Of a DNA stretch of 64,000 bases, positions 24,184 to 34,592 are shown piece by piece. Position numbers and translations under genes: made by a program. The notes beneath the pieces were generated by a model. That model saw only the letters and a list, made by a program, of their open reading frames with translations. It made no database searches and was not told where the DNA came from. The DNA is from Moringa oleifera. Taxonomy: Eukaryota > Streptophyta > Magnoliopsida > Brassicales > Moringaceae. Every line of letters begins with the position of its first letter. Position 1 is the stretch's first letter. The DNA lies in contig JAJFZO010000023.1 in assembly GCA_021397835.1 (NCBI GenBank), forward strand, positions 1-64,000. Reading direction: 5' to 3'.

Positions 24184-24549
24184 TTTGATTTGGTTAATTT
24201 GTCACTTTGAGCTTAGATCAAGAGGTTAACTTCAGTTTAATCCATTTAGTCTCAATTTGGATCTTGATCGGGAGATCAACTTGAGCCTTGCACCTTGAGA
24301 TATCAAGATCGAACTACAAGAGTCTAGGTTGAACCTTATCTTGTTTTCCAATTTCTTAGTTGAGACTAAAATGAGGTAAAACTTTATGATAAGAGCATGT
24401 TACACTCCTTATGGAGACAGAGACCCCAAGTTTATAAGTACATAAGGTATTCTCTTACTTAATATATATTTATTGTTATCCTCTCAAGGCTTTCTAACTA
24501 GCTTAAATGGTAGATGTTTCTCTTCGTTTTTTCTTTTTGTAGATCTTTA
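24184..24549. other. spacer between CRP10a and the gag-like remnant
   Basis: No gene is recognised. The segment matches about 32000-32400 of the distal copy. Confidence 0.4.
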
Positions 24550-25016
24550 ACGACTCAAGCCAAAGAGTTTTGGCGACTGTATAATAATTAATGTCATCCT
24601 AGGATCATGACTCTTTCTAAACAAGCATCTCAAAAATTTTGGACGAGCTTGTTGCCAAGAGAAAAACTCAACGAACCACAAATTTAATTGTACAATGGGA
24701 ATTTGGAGCATGACGTACACATGAAGAGATTTGAGGATGGCTCTTGCTCTAAAAGATATTTGATGTTATTAGATGCAAACTCTTTTGAGTCACCATAATT
24801 AGTGATATTTTAAACTCATTCAGTTCCTAAAGTTTGAAAAGATTAATTATTTTTCTAACTTTGTAGCTTTCTTCGTGACTTGATTAGTGAGCAAGGTTAG
24901 GCATATTAAGGATTACCTTCAAGCTCTACAACAATGTAGTAATAAATCCTTAAGGGGCTATATTGAAAGATTCAACAAGAAGACACAACAGGTAAGAGAC
25001 ATGGTAGACCTTAAAA
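24550..25016 (+). mobile_element. gag-like retrotransposon remnant, proximal copy
   Basis: The plus-strand reading KDYLQALQQCSNKSLRGYIE, continuing RFNKKTQQVRDM, resembles the Ty3/gypsy gag segment that usually reads NESLRDYIxRFN. Stops and shifts surround it and no LTR or pol is seen. It breaks off abruptly near 25016, where an inverted copy of the CRP9 region begins. The distal copy at 32450-33100 goes further. Confidence 0.5.
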
Positions 25017-25399
25017 CACCTCATTTTTTATTTGGGTTAATATTACAAAGCAATTTTACATATAAATTTTTAATTAAGTTTAAATTGGTTGTAGCTTCTA
25101 ATTTTTAAAAAAGATTATTTAAATAAAAAGTCTTGCACAACGAATTTTAATTTAAAACTATCATAAATATTAAAAATATTTGAATTATGATCAATTTTTT
25201 TGAGAATTTTTAATTTTTTAATTTGAATTTTAATTATTTACAACAAGTTTGAATTAGTCAACTGTGTTAAGATTTGCATATCTGTCAATTTGGTAACTAG
25301 TAAATGTCTTGCCATATAGAGTGTTACTCTCATTATGATGAAGTTGACTGTGAAAGGCATATTCTCATTAGGATACCTACCAAATTAATTCCCTTTGCC

Positions 25400-25409
25400 T
25401 ATAAATACA
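25400..25409 (+). promoter_or_regulatory. TATA box of CRP8
   Basis: TATAAATACA about 63 bases upstream of the CRP8 ATG, matching its minus-strand paralogues. Confidence 0.65.
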
Positions 25410-25471
25410 GGTAACCTCAAAACACATATCACATAACAAAGCTCAAGTAGTAATAAAGTCAATCAAATCCA

Positions 25472-25783
25472 ATGGAGAAGGCTTCACTCAAGTTCATGTT
25501 CTTGATTGCTCTCGTTGTCATTGCTTCGTGTAAGTTTTTTTTTTTTTTTTTTGGAAATTAGATCATGATTCATTATTTTTAATAAAAATAGATCATTCAC
25601 TCAATACTATTTATAATAGGTTTGTCATCAAATGGAATCGAGGCAAGGGAAGGGGAACAATCAATCGTGTGCCACAACGATAACGACTGCATCAGTTATT
25701 GCCCAGTTGGCTGCGAAATTCACAAATGCAGAGGTTATTGTATTTGCGAAAAATGTCCTCCTCCCCCAAAGTTGAATGTGTAA
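25472..25783 (+). CDS. secreted cysteine-rich peptide 8 (CRP8), 2 exons, the only plus-strand member
   Basis: Exon 1 (25472-25529) encodes MEKASLKFMFLIALVVIAS. Exon 2 (25620-25783) follows a 90-bp GT-AG intron; the total is 73 residues. The mature part carries SSNGIEAREGEQS and cysteines spaced 5-3-3-4-3-1-2, ending PPPPKLNV. It is very close to CRP9 and CRP7, with one extra residue between Cys3 and Cys4. The gene sits within an inverted segment that includes its own promoter and 3' flank, so it moved as a working unit. Function unknown. Confidence 0.82.
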
Positions 25784-26116
25784 TCGAACAATAACAATAA
25801 ATTGTAGTGGCTATTAGTATTGAGGATGTACAATGAACAATGATATTTTTTGTTGAATAAATGATACATCCTTTTGATAAATTTTGTCAAACAATGTGAG
25901 CAAATTAAGCTATTTTTCAAGCTATAAATCAACATATTATTTTTAGCATTTCGGATTAATTTCTCTAAAGTATTTGTTTCCTTGTGCTAATCATAAATTA
26001 ATAATATAATGGTATATGTTACGGGTGTTGGATATGAATCATGATTAAGCTTCTTTATTATATCCCGTAATTCTTTGTCACTAAAAATATGGTAAAAGAT
26101 AAAGATTATAAAACAT

Positions 26117-26167
26117 GATAAGCAAAGCAATGAAGAAAACAAACTTGATTAGTGAGGACCTCTCCAT
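26117..26167 (-). pseudogene. orphan CRP signal-peptide exon
   Basis: An ATG at 26167 opens MERSSLIKFVFFIALLIM, matching CRP12 exon 1 in the distal copy. The following sequence lacks a GT donor at the expected place, and exon 2 is absent because the adjacent DNA is the inverted CRP8 segment. This is a first exon stranded by rearrangement. Confidence 0.7.
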
Positions 26168-26805
26168 TGGATTTTGATTGACTTATTGCTTCAGTTTTAA
26201 TATGAGTTGCTAATAATGTATATTTTTATAAGCAAAGGCCACAATTATGGTTAATGAGGATATAACTGTATGGCCGAATTTTATGTAATAAAAGTAGAAA
26301 AAAGTTACCATTATTTTATATATATGGCAAGGATATTAATAGGTTGCCATGATTGGTGATGTGAAAATCTTGACTATTTTAATTTAAAATATAAAATATC
26401 AAATCCAAATATGTTTAGTCTTAAATTTTTTTAATAATATTTAAATTGAAACTATACTTAAAAATTAAACTTTGAAAAGATATAAGTTTAATTTTTTTAT
26501 ATATTTACCTTTTTTTTCTTCTTCCAAGGACAATAGAATTTGAGTTTAAATTATTAATTTATATAAATTATGATAATGGAGATAATATTTAGCCCAATCT
26601 AAGGATAATTTAATATGTATAGCTTTAGAAATTAACCCAAAAATAATATTAAGTTAATAAATAACTTAACAATCTCTAGTGGGCAGGCATTTGAACTATT
26701 CAAAGCCCAGAGAAGGCGGCATTTGGGCGATTGGGTCTTGGATACATAGGCCTCCTCTACCCTTGTGAGAAAGACCAAATGTGCCCAAAGAACTCAGGCT
26801 CAGGC

Positions 26806-26809
<4 letters not shown>

Positions 26810-26838
<29 letters not shown>
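26810..26838. repeat. (GA)n microsatellite
   Basis: About fourteen GA units; the matching spot in the distal copy (about 35394-35425) has an interrupted GA tract. Confidence 0.9.
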
Positions 26839-26843
<5 letters not shown>

Positions 26844-27349
26844 AGAATTCGGTGCAAGATTTAGATATGGGAAAAAATGAATCTCCCCAATTGCTCCCCA
26901 CTCAGAAAATTGTAGCAGCCTGGTCACGTTGCATGGAAGGAACCCTAAATGATTCAATGCCAGTGGATTCTTATGTAGTACTGTAAACATAGAATCTGCT
27001 TTGCATTTTCTAAACCAACTGCCAATCGCATTTCTGGTTGGGCAGCCCCACGGGCTTGAGAACAACACAAAATCTTCTCACCAGGTAACATTTGCGGAAA
27101 CAGAGCAGCAAAGGATAAGGGAGGCATGAAAATATAGGAGCCATATGTTGCAAATAAGAGAGGATGTATTATGAAGAACGGCGACAAACACAGCACAAAG
27201 TTTAAGATCGCAGACCTAATCCGCACAGGATTACCCATCAAGAGTATGCTGTTTTATTCAGGGCACTACTAATTAAGTTACTCTCAAGGAGCATGCGGGC
27301 CAATACACATCCAGTTGCTGGTATCACGGTAGTCCTCCCATGAGGCGCT

Positions 27350-28723
27350 TCAGCCTTGGAGACCAATAATACCTGCAAACAAACAAACAGAAACTTGGGT
27401 AAAGTGGAAGAGAAGATTTGAATCAATGCAAAACCACATATTAGTCTTTCCAAAGATCAAAGGACGCTACACGATATTGATATGCTGCACTTCAAGAAAG
27501 CTCGAGGAGATGAGTAGGATGGACATAAAAGCCACTAAGAAAATCAATCGGTTCGAATGAACGCTTCAAAAGCATAAATTTATACTGATAAACCAGAAAA
27601 CTTCAGTGCAACCTAAGTCTCTAGCCAAACGAGATAATTAGAGTAAGATCCTTGACTACAATTGCATTTAAGTAAAGTAGAGGACTGTGGTGTTTTAAAT
27701 CAAGTCTCATGAAAGGAAAATGACAAATTTGTTTCAGAAGAAAGGGCAAGTTTACTTACCACAAGCAACTCTGCCACCAGCATTTCCAGTAGTCTTGCTA
27801 AGTTCATGCCCTCCTGAATAGATGGAAGAAGAAATGTATGAAAAACCACAAATGGAAGAATACATATACATAATACAAATTCTAAGCAAATGTCCATCAT
27901 AAGTCATAGATATTGGTGAATAACCTCGAAATGATCAGTTACTCAGCAGGCAGAAGTAAAAGAAGTCTTTGTGCTACCGCATAGAAATGCTAATAAAAAT
28001 ATCTTTAAGATTAAGGTCAAAACCATGATGGTAAGTGTGACTGCAAAACCCTCAAGGTAACTCAGAAAAACCCCACGAGCCCTTTCCTCCCTTCAAAGGG
28101 AAGATTAACTCATTTTGGCAGTGTATGAGGTCCAGTTAAAAGTTTATTTAGTATGTCAGTCTCTAAGATCTCTCCTTACTATCATCATCCAAATTCGCAG
28201 TTTAACTTGATGTAGAGGTTATCACCTCAAACGTGAAGCAAGAATAGCAACACAAGTACCTTCTCTTTGTTCAATGAAAATAAGATTTAAAGAGCAAACA
28301 TTTTGAAAGTGAGTCAACCAGCCAAAATTTACCCATAACATTAGGCAGAAATTAGAAGACGACTTTAAAAGAACTACCAAAACAAAAACTATTTTTAGCA
28401 AAGATTACCCTTTCCAAGATCATCAGGATCTGCATGGACAATGACAGCCCTTCCAGTAATGGAATTTGGTCCAGTAAGAGGAATCTGCTAAAACAGACAA
28501 ATGCATTAGAAGAAATAATGTCGCAAAGGCAGCATTCATGAGCCTACGAAGAATGAAATAAAACATAAAGTAGAAACACAAGGAGATAAACAAAATGCCT
28601 GACTGTCGACAGTTGTGAAACTAACAGTACCTGAACCACAAGATGTGTTAGTAATGCAGAAGTATCAAACACCATTAAACAAATAATAATACATACATAC
28701 TATTGATCAAAAACTTGTGTATT

Positions 28724-28793
<70 letters not shown>

Positions 28794-29198
28794 AGAGATC
28801 AAAAACCAACAACTTGCACACCCAACCACAATAACTTTTCATCTTTAATACACGAGTATCAGGATAGCAAGCTTAACATCATCACCAACATTTATATTCC
28901 CCAAATCACCAGTATGACGAACATCATCCTCTGGTGCACCATGTTCTTTGCCAGCAGGATTAAAATGTGGACCTGCAAACAGGTTGATCAGAGGAACGAA
29001 TATGGAATTTGGCAAAAGAAGTTCATAGTCATTAATTGTTTTTATCCCAATTCATCAAGCACATTGAGAAGAAATATACAAGTCAGTGGACCATACCAGT
29101 TGACATGCAACCATTTGTTGTATCCCCAAGGGCATCAACATCGAAGCCATGACGCCCAGGCTTAAGGCCGGGTATAATTCCCGTCACAGTTGTTGGAG
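27350..29198 (-). pseudogene. Cu/Zn superoxide dismutase, 5'-truncated copy with lost copper ligands
   Basis: Copies of CSD1 exons 2-7 lie at 29198-29097, 28972-28877, 28630-28599, 28484-28409, 27813-27760 and 27372-27350. Exon 1 (25 codons) and the 5' UTR are missing; similarity stops at 29225 in intron 1. In exon 2 the copper-site motif HGFHVH reads HGFDVD, so the ligands at His45 and His47 are both Asp. The exon 3 donor GGTAAG has become GTTAAG and the exon 4 donor GTATTT has become GCATTT. Exons 6 and 7 remain intact, ending GIIGLQG. No active enzyme can come from this copy. It lies in the proximal segmental duplication, upstream of CRP9. Confidence 0.9.
28719..28789. repeat. compound (TG)n(AG)n microsatellite
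   Basis: A TG tract is followed by about twenty AG units in an intron of the SOD pseudogene. The intact gene has a longer GT and shorter AG tract at the same spot (37327-37378). Confidence 0.9.
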
Positions 29199-29225
29199 CT
29201 GGAAAACAAAATAACAAAGGAAATT

Positions 29226-29445
29226 TTATTTTTTTATTTAATAAAAATAAAATAAGGAAGAAGAATTTTCATTTAAAAATTAATAAAATTTCCATATTAT
29301 TTTCTTCACATTGTTAATTTTAATTTTGAGTAAAATTTTGAATAAACATGGATTAGTTTTTGGAAGTTTGAAGTTTTTAATTCAATAATTTTTCATATCG
29401 TTTTTATTATTATTTATTTTATACATTAAAATTTTATTTTTATTT
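29226..29445. repeat. dispersed AT-rich repeat at the duplication breakpoint
   Basis: This resembles 11020-11235 along most of its length, with shared strings such as AAAATAAGGA, TTTTCATTTAAAA and TTTTTATTA. It abuts the truncation point of the SOD pseudogene. Confidence 0.5.
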
Positions 29446-30058
29446 AAAAATAATAAATAAATTTTTTTATCAAATCAATTTATATAAAATTTATTAGATC
29501 AACTCATTTGTAATTAATTAAATTGACTTATTTAAATTCGACAAAATAACCAAATTCATAGATATGCCGCAAATGTTCATTTGATCCACTCAATTAATTT
29601 AAAAAGCCATCAATTTTTTATTTTTATTCTTTTAATGTGCATCAAGCTTCGATTGTGAGTCCATAGGCCAATCCGACCATAGACCCATGTAATGACTCGT
29701 TGCATGATTGTTGTTGATGGGGAAGCGTTATTGATCCTTTTGACTAAGAGCGTTACAAAGAATTACGGGAGATAATAAAGAAGTTTAATCATGATTTGTA
29801 TCCAACACCCATAACATATACCATTATATTATTAATTTATAATTTGAATTATTAGCATGAGAAAACAAGTACTTTAAAGAAATTAATCCGAAATGCCAAA
29901 ATTAATATGTTGATTTATAGCTCGAAAACTACCTTAATTTGCTCACATTGTTTGACAAAATTAATCAAAAGCCTGTATTATTTATTCGACAAAAAATATC
30001 ACTGTTCATTGCACATCCTCAATACTAATAGCCACTATAATTTATTATTATTGATTGA
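29446..30058. other. AT-rich spacer and CRP9 3' flank
   Basis: No gene is seen. The distal duplication copy begins near 29733; from about 29870 the sequence is the CRP9 3' flank, alike to those of CRP7 and CRP8. Confidence 0.5.
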
Positions 30059-30360
30059 TTACACATTCAACTTTGAGGGAGGAGGACATTTATCGCAAAT
30101 ACAAAAACCACTGCATTTGTGAATTGCACAGCCTGGGCAAAAACTGATGCAGTCATTATCATTCTGGCACATGATTGATTGTTCCTCTTCCCTTGCCTCG
30201 ATTCCATTCGATGACAAACCTATTATAAATAGTATTGAGTAAATGATCTATTTTTATTAAAAATAATGAATCATGATCTAATTTTCCAAAAAAAAAACTT
30301 ACATGAAGCAATGACAATGAGAGCAACCAAGAAAACGAACTTGAGTGAAGCCTTCTCCAT
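30059..30360 (-). CDS. secreted cysteine-rich peptide 9 (CRP9), 2 exons
   Basis: Exon 1 (30360-30303) encodes MEKASLKFVFLVALIVIAS. An 83-bp GT-AG intron and exon 2 (30219-30059) give 72 residues. The mature region has SSNGIEAREEEQS and cysteines spaced 5-3-2-4-3-1-2, ending PPPSKLNV. It is the distal-copy partner of CRP7 and the parent or sibling of inverted CRP8. The TATA element is at 30423-30433. Secreted peptide of unknown function. Confidence 0.82.
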
Positions 30361-30422
30361 TGGATTTTATTGACTTTACCACTACTTGAGCTTTGTTATG
30401 TGATATGTGTTTTGAGGTTGCC

Positions 30423-30433
30423 TGTATTTATAG
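30423..30433 (-). promoter_or_regulatory. TATA box of CRP9
   Basis: CTATAAATACA on the minus strand about 63 bases upstream of the CRP9 ATG. Confidence 0.65.
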
Positions 30434-31729
30434 GCAAAGGGAATTAATTTGGTAGGCATCCTAATGAGAATATGCCTTTCACAGTCAACTTCATCATAAT
30501 GAGAGTAACACTCTATATGGCAAGACATTTACTAGTTACCAAATTGGCAGATATGCAAATCTTAATACTGTTGACTAATTCAAACTTGTTGTAAATAATT
30601 AAAATTCAAATTAAAAAATTAAATTTTTTTATAAAAATTTTGACCATAATTTAAATATATTTAAATATTTATGATAAATTTTAAATTAAAATTCATTGTA
30701 CAAAAAATTTTATTTAAATAATATTTTTTAAGAAAAATTAAAAGCTACAACCAATTTAAACTTAATTAAAAATTTATATGTAAAATTACTTTATAATATT
30801 AACCCAAATAAAAAAGGAGATGTTTGAAGATCATGAATCAAAAATGAATTTATAATATGTAATAATAGTATTGTAATGCACATTATTAAAATAAGTAATC
30901 AAAAATGAAGATAAAAATCAATTTTAAAAATGTCAAACACAAAATAGGAAGTTTTTTTTCTTTCACTGTTATTTTCAAATAAAATTATGTAATTTTGATT
31001 AAAAATATTTTAAATGATTTTTTAAAACAATGTGTCATTTTCATTAAAATAAATAAATTTTATTTGATAACATGACACCATTTTAACTTTTTAGATTAAT
31101 AATAATGCATTGAAAATACTAAAAACTTGATTTACTGTTCAACAAGTGAAATTGGTGGATTCTAATTGACTATAAAACATTGGTATAATATCATGATCTT
31201 TTATTTTTATTTTTTATTGACATTAATAGAAAGAAAATTAATTCAAATTAAATTTTTTTAACTCATTTGTATTATAATAACTGGATTGAAAAAACTAAAC
31301 CAAATTTGAAATGGAATGGGACAAGTTAAGGTTTTTTTTTTCCTTTCATTTTAAAAAACAAAGATTTGTCCCTAATCAACATAAATCAAATTAAAATTAA
31401 AACCTATCTCAACAAGACATACTAATCATAAATTACCATATTTAAGTTAACACTCACTATTGCCATGGGTCTCAAAATTTAAATTTTTTTATTAAACTAA
31501 GTATTATTAAGCTCTTCATAAAATGATAATACATGTCAATTTAATAAAATCAATAAATAATTTTTTTATTTTAATATATTAAATTATTAATTTTTTCTTA
31601 TTTTTGATTAAAAATTCAATGCTGATTAAAATTAATAAAATAAATTTTATCTTAAGCTTCATATATTATTAGCCCAATGAAAGCTCAAAAAAATTAATAA
31701 ACACCTGTATGAGTCTTATATCCTCGAAA
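30434..31729. other. CRP9 promoter and AT-rich spacer
   Basis: Promoter blocks extend to about 30570. The remainder is AT-rich and matches 22750-23960 of the proximal copy. No gene is seen. Confidence 0.5.
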
Positions 31730-31970
31730 CTAACGGTCAAGAGCCCTATAGTTTATTAGAACATGTTTATTGGTGCTGCTAAGGTAACCTTTGAATGAAT
31801 TGGTTGTTACACTTGGCTTGTCTTGACAAGTCTTAGTAGCTTTGCATTTTTCTTGCATTGGAAAATAAAATAAGAAGAAATATGTTAAAAAAGAAAATAG
31901 GAAACTTACTTGAAGCCACAACAATATAACAACAACCAAGAAAGCAAACTCAAAAGAGAATTTTTTCCAT
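31730..31970 (-). pseudogene. CRP10b, distal copy of the two-Cys peptide with a frameshift after the ATG
   Basis: The unit parallels CRP10a. One extra A in the run after the ATG (31970) shifts the frame, and TGA follows within seven codons. The old frame stays open (KKFSFEFAFLVVVILLWLQ, then KCKATKTCQDKPSVTTNSF) and ends at 31730. It can only be reached from an upstream ATG at 32011, which would add fourteen hydrophilic residues before the signal sequence. Probably non-functional, unless that upstream start is used. Confidence 0.5.
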
Positions 31971-32449
31971 TTTAATTTGGTTAATTTATCACTTTGAGCT
32001 TTGTTATGCATGAGTTATATATGATTAAATGATATATATTTATACTAATTTATGCAAGCATCTCACATATTGAGCTTAGATCAAGAGATTTACTTCAGTT
32101 TAATCCATTTAGTTTCATTCTGGATCTTAATCGAGAGATCAACCTAAGCTGTACCCCTTCAGATATTAACACCCAACTACAAGAGTCTAGATTGGACCCT
32201 ACTTTGTCGGCCAATTTCTTAGTTAAGACTAAGATAGGCTAAAACTTTCTGATAGGAGCATGTTACACTTCCCTATAAAGACATGACCCTAAATTTTTAA
32301 GTAGATAAGGTATTCTCTTACTTAATATACATTTATTATTATTCCTTCGAGATTTTTTAACTAGTTTAAATGATAGATGTTTCTCTTTGTCTTTTTCTTG
32401 TTGTAGATTTTTGATGACTCATGTCGAAGAGTTTTAGCGATAAGATAAT
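31971..32449. other. spacer upstream of CRP10b
   Basis: Contains TATA-like AT-rich DNA and sequence matching 24190-24550. No gene is recognised. Confidence 0.4.
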
Positions 32450-33100
32450 AATTAATGTCGTCCATGGTGATCAAGTCAAAGACTTATGGCTTTTTCTAAA
32501 CAAGCATCTCAAAAATTTTGGACAAGCTTGTTGCTAAGAAAAAATCCTATGAGCCACGAATTTAATTATACAATGAGAATTTAGATCACGGCATACACAT
32601 GAAGAGCTTTAAGGATGGCTCCTGCTCTAAAAGAATCTGATGCCACTAGATGCTAAGTCACCATAACTGAAGATACTTTAAACTCTTTCAGTCCCTAAAG
32701 TCTGAAAAAATTAATTATTTTTCTAACTTTGTAATTCTGTCCATGACTTGATTAATAAGTAAGATTAAAAAGATTAAGGACGACCTTCAAGCTCTATAAC
32801 AATGTGATAACAGTCTTTAAAGAACTATATTAAAAAGATTCAACATGAAGACACAACAAGTAAGAGACCTGATAAATGACTCAATAGTTGACAATTTTAT
32901 GGGAAGATTGCAACCCTCGTTTCTTTTCAATCCCTCGCTATAAATAAGCTAAAAACGTCTGTAACATTGATTGAGGGAGCTGAGAAAGTGGCCGTTATCT
33001 TGGATACAACAGCAGAACAAGCCTGCAAAAACATATAGACCACGACATGAAAAGATGAGAGATGACAGGCGCAAGAGCAGATTAGATAATGGTTTAGAAA
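32450..33100 (+). mobile_element. gag-like retrotransposon remnant, distal copy
   Basis: Matches the proximal remnant and continues further with readings such as VDNFMGRLQPSFLFNPSL and AEKVAVILDTTAEQACKN. These resemble the later part of Ty3/gypsy gag. Stops are frequent and no LTR, pol or integrase is seen, so this is an old fragment carried along in the duplication. Confidence 0.5.
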
Positions 33101-33314
33101 AGTGAAGCTTGGACAGAAGAGTTCAAACAGTGTCCCATAGAAATGAGGATCGATCCTCACAAAGGTCAAGGGCAAGTTCTCAATAATTATAATTTTTCAT
33201 TTTTTTTTTATATTAATATTAAAATTCAACACATTTTGCATTAGTACAATATATTTATCCAAGATTATAATTTTTGGGTTTATTTATTTATTTAACCTTT
33301 CTCCATTGGAGTAG

Positions 33315-34592
33315 CTAGTGCAATCTCCAATAAATTGGTGGTAGTTTTGCAAAGCTGTCACATGCACAATAGCATCCGAAATCGGAGCACTGGACTCTAC
33401 AGCCGCATTTGATCACGCAATCTTGGGGGGTTCCGCACTCTGGCCGCGGACCCACTTGCCTTGGCTCCACCCCTCCTGCTACAGCCCGTTGTAACCAGCC
33501 TATCATAAATAAATAAATAAATAAATAAATATTTAAATTATTTTAAAAAAAGTCTACTTTTTAAAAAAGTAATGACTAATTAATTAGTTTTTTATATCTT
33601 TTAAAATTTTAAAAAATATTATTTTAATTTTTATCTTAAATTTTAAAATATTTTAAAATAGATTTTAATAAATAAAAAATAATTAAGTTAGATATTATTA
33701 AAAAATAAAATATTATGAATATTTAAATTAAAAATTTTGTATTATAAATTTTAATTTGAAATTTTGTTATAGATGTAAAAAATATTCAAGCATCACAAAA
33801 AAAATTTAGAGTTTTTTGAAAACTAAAATTTTTAAAAATTTTACTGTAAAAAATTTATAGTAAATAGCTTATAAATAAAAAATTATTTAAAATTAAAAGA
33901 TTGATTTGAAAAGTGTAAAATTTATTCAAATTATTTTTAAATATTTTAATAATAAAAATATACTTATTTTTATAATAATTTAACTTGATATTTAATTTGA
34001 TTATTTCTTGCCAATCATTTTAAAAATATTTTAAAATATAAAATAAATATTTAAAAAATATTTTTAATTTTTAAATAATATTTACTATTTTTTCTTTAAA
34101 AAACGAATGAATTCTAATTTCTATTGATATAAAATAGTTAACATATCCTTACCATCTTGTAGTTTGAAGTTGAAAGATAACACCTTCATTCAAATAAGTT
34201 TATAAGTATAAAAATAAATAAATGAATATCTTAAAAAAAAAAAAAACACATCAAGTGGATTATAATTTAACTAGTTGGTCAATAAAACTTGTTTTTTAAA
34301 TATATTTTAAATAATATATTCAATAAAATTAAAATATAAATATCATCACATTGAAATTACAATTGATATGAAATATATGTTTTTTTAAACGAATCAATTT
34401 ATTTTTATTTTAAACAACATAAGATTAAAAATCATGGGCTTTTCAAAAATTGCACCATATTAAACTTAAAAAAATGTAAGGAAATTAAAAAAAAAAAAAA
34501 GGACTAAAAGTATGGTAAAAGGTAAAGACTATAAAAGGAGACTTACAAGAAGCAATGAAGAAAACAAACTTGATTAGTGAGGACCCTTCCAT
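33315..34592 (-). CDS. divergent cysteine-rich peptide 12 (CRP12), 2 exons, 1-kb intron
   Basis: Exon 1 (34592-34547) encodes MEGSSLIKFVFFIAS, four residues shorter in the hydrophobic core than the other family members. A 1047-bp GT-AG phase-1 intron, AT-rich, separates it from exon 2 (33499-33315). The total is 76 residues in an uninterrupted frame. Mature cysteines are spaced 5-3-1-3-4-1-1; the linker is Gly/Pro/Arg-rich instead of acidic and the C-terminus (LPPIYWRLH) differs from the usual PPxxKLNV. The base composition of exon 2 is much more GC-rich than its surroundings. This is an old, divergent family member, possibly with a different target. The long intron leaves some doubt that the two exons belong together, though phase and length agree. 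Confidence 0.65.

Larger units (their letters stand above)
25017..26081 (-). repeat. inverted copy of the CRP9 segment
   Basis: This segment is the reverse complement, with divergence, of about 29740-30825: 3' flank, peptide gene, promoter blocks and upstream AT-rich DNA. It begins where the gag-like remnant stops and ends at the start of the CRP12-type first-exon flank. It thus replaces what the distal copy has at about 32880-34500. Confidence 0.8.
21932..29225. repeat. segmental duplication, proximal copy
   Basis: This block repeats 29733-37800 in the same orientation and order: CRP7/CRP9, two-Cys peptide pair, gag-like remnant, CRP12-type first exon, then the SOD locus. It differs in carrying an inverted segment at about 25017-26081 and in ending inside SOD intron 1, next to a dispersed repeat. 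Confidence 0.8.

Noticed and set aside
26757..27453. Minus-strand frames in the 3' flank of the SOD copy
   Set aside because: Partly low-complexity GA/CT translation; the rest is SOD 3' region or exon 7 read in the wrong frame.
28725..29165. Plus-strand frame of 146 codons beginning in a TG/AG microsatellite
   Set aside because: It is antisense to SOD pseudogene exons and starts in a simple repeat.
9960..34592. Naming the peptides defensins, cyclotides, squash inhibitors or nodule cysteine-rich peptides
   Set aside because: Gene layout is similar, but cysteine number and spacing match none of these well enough.
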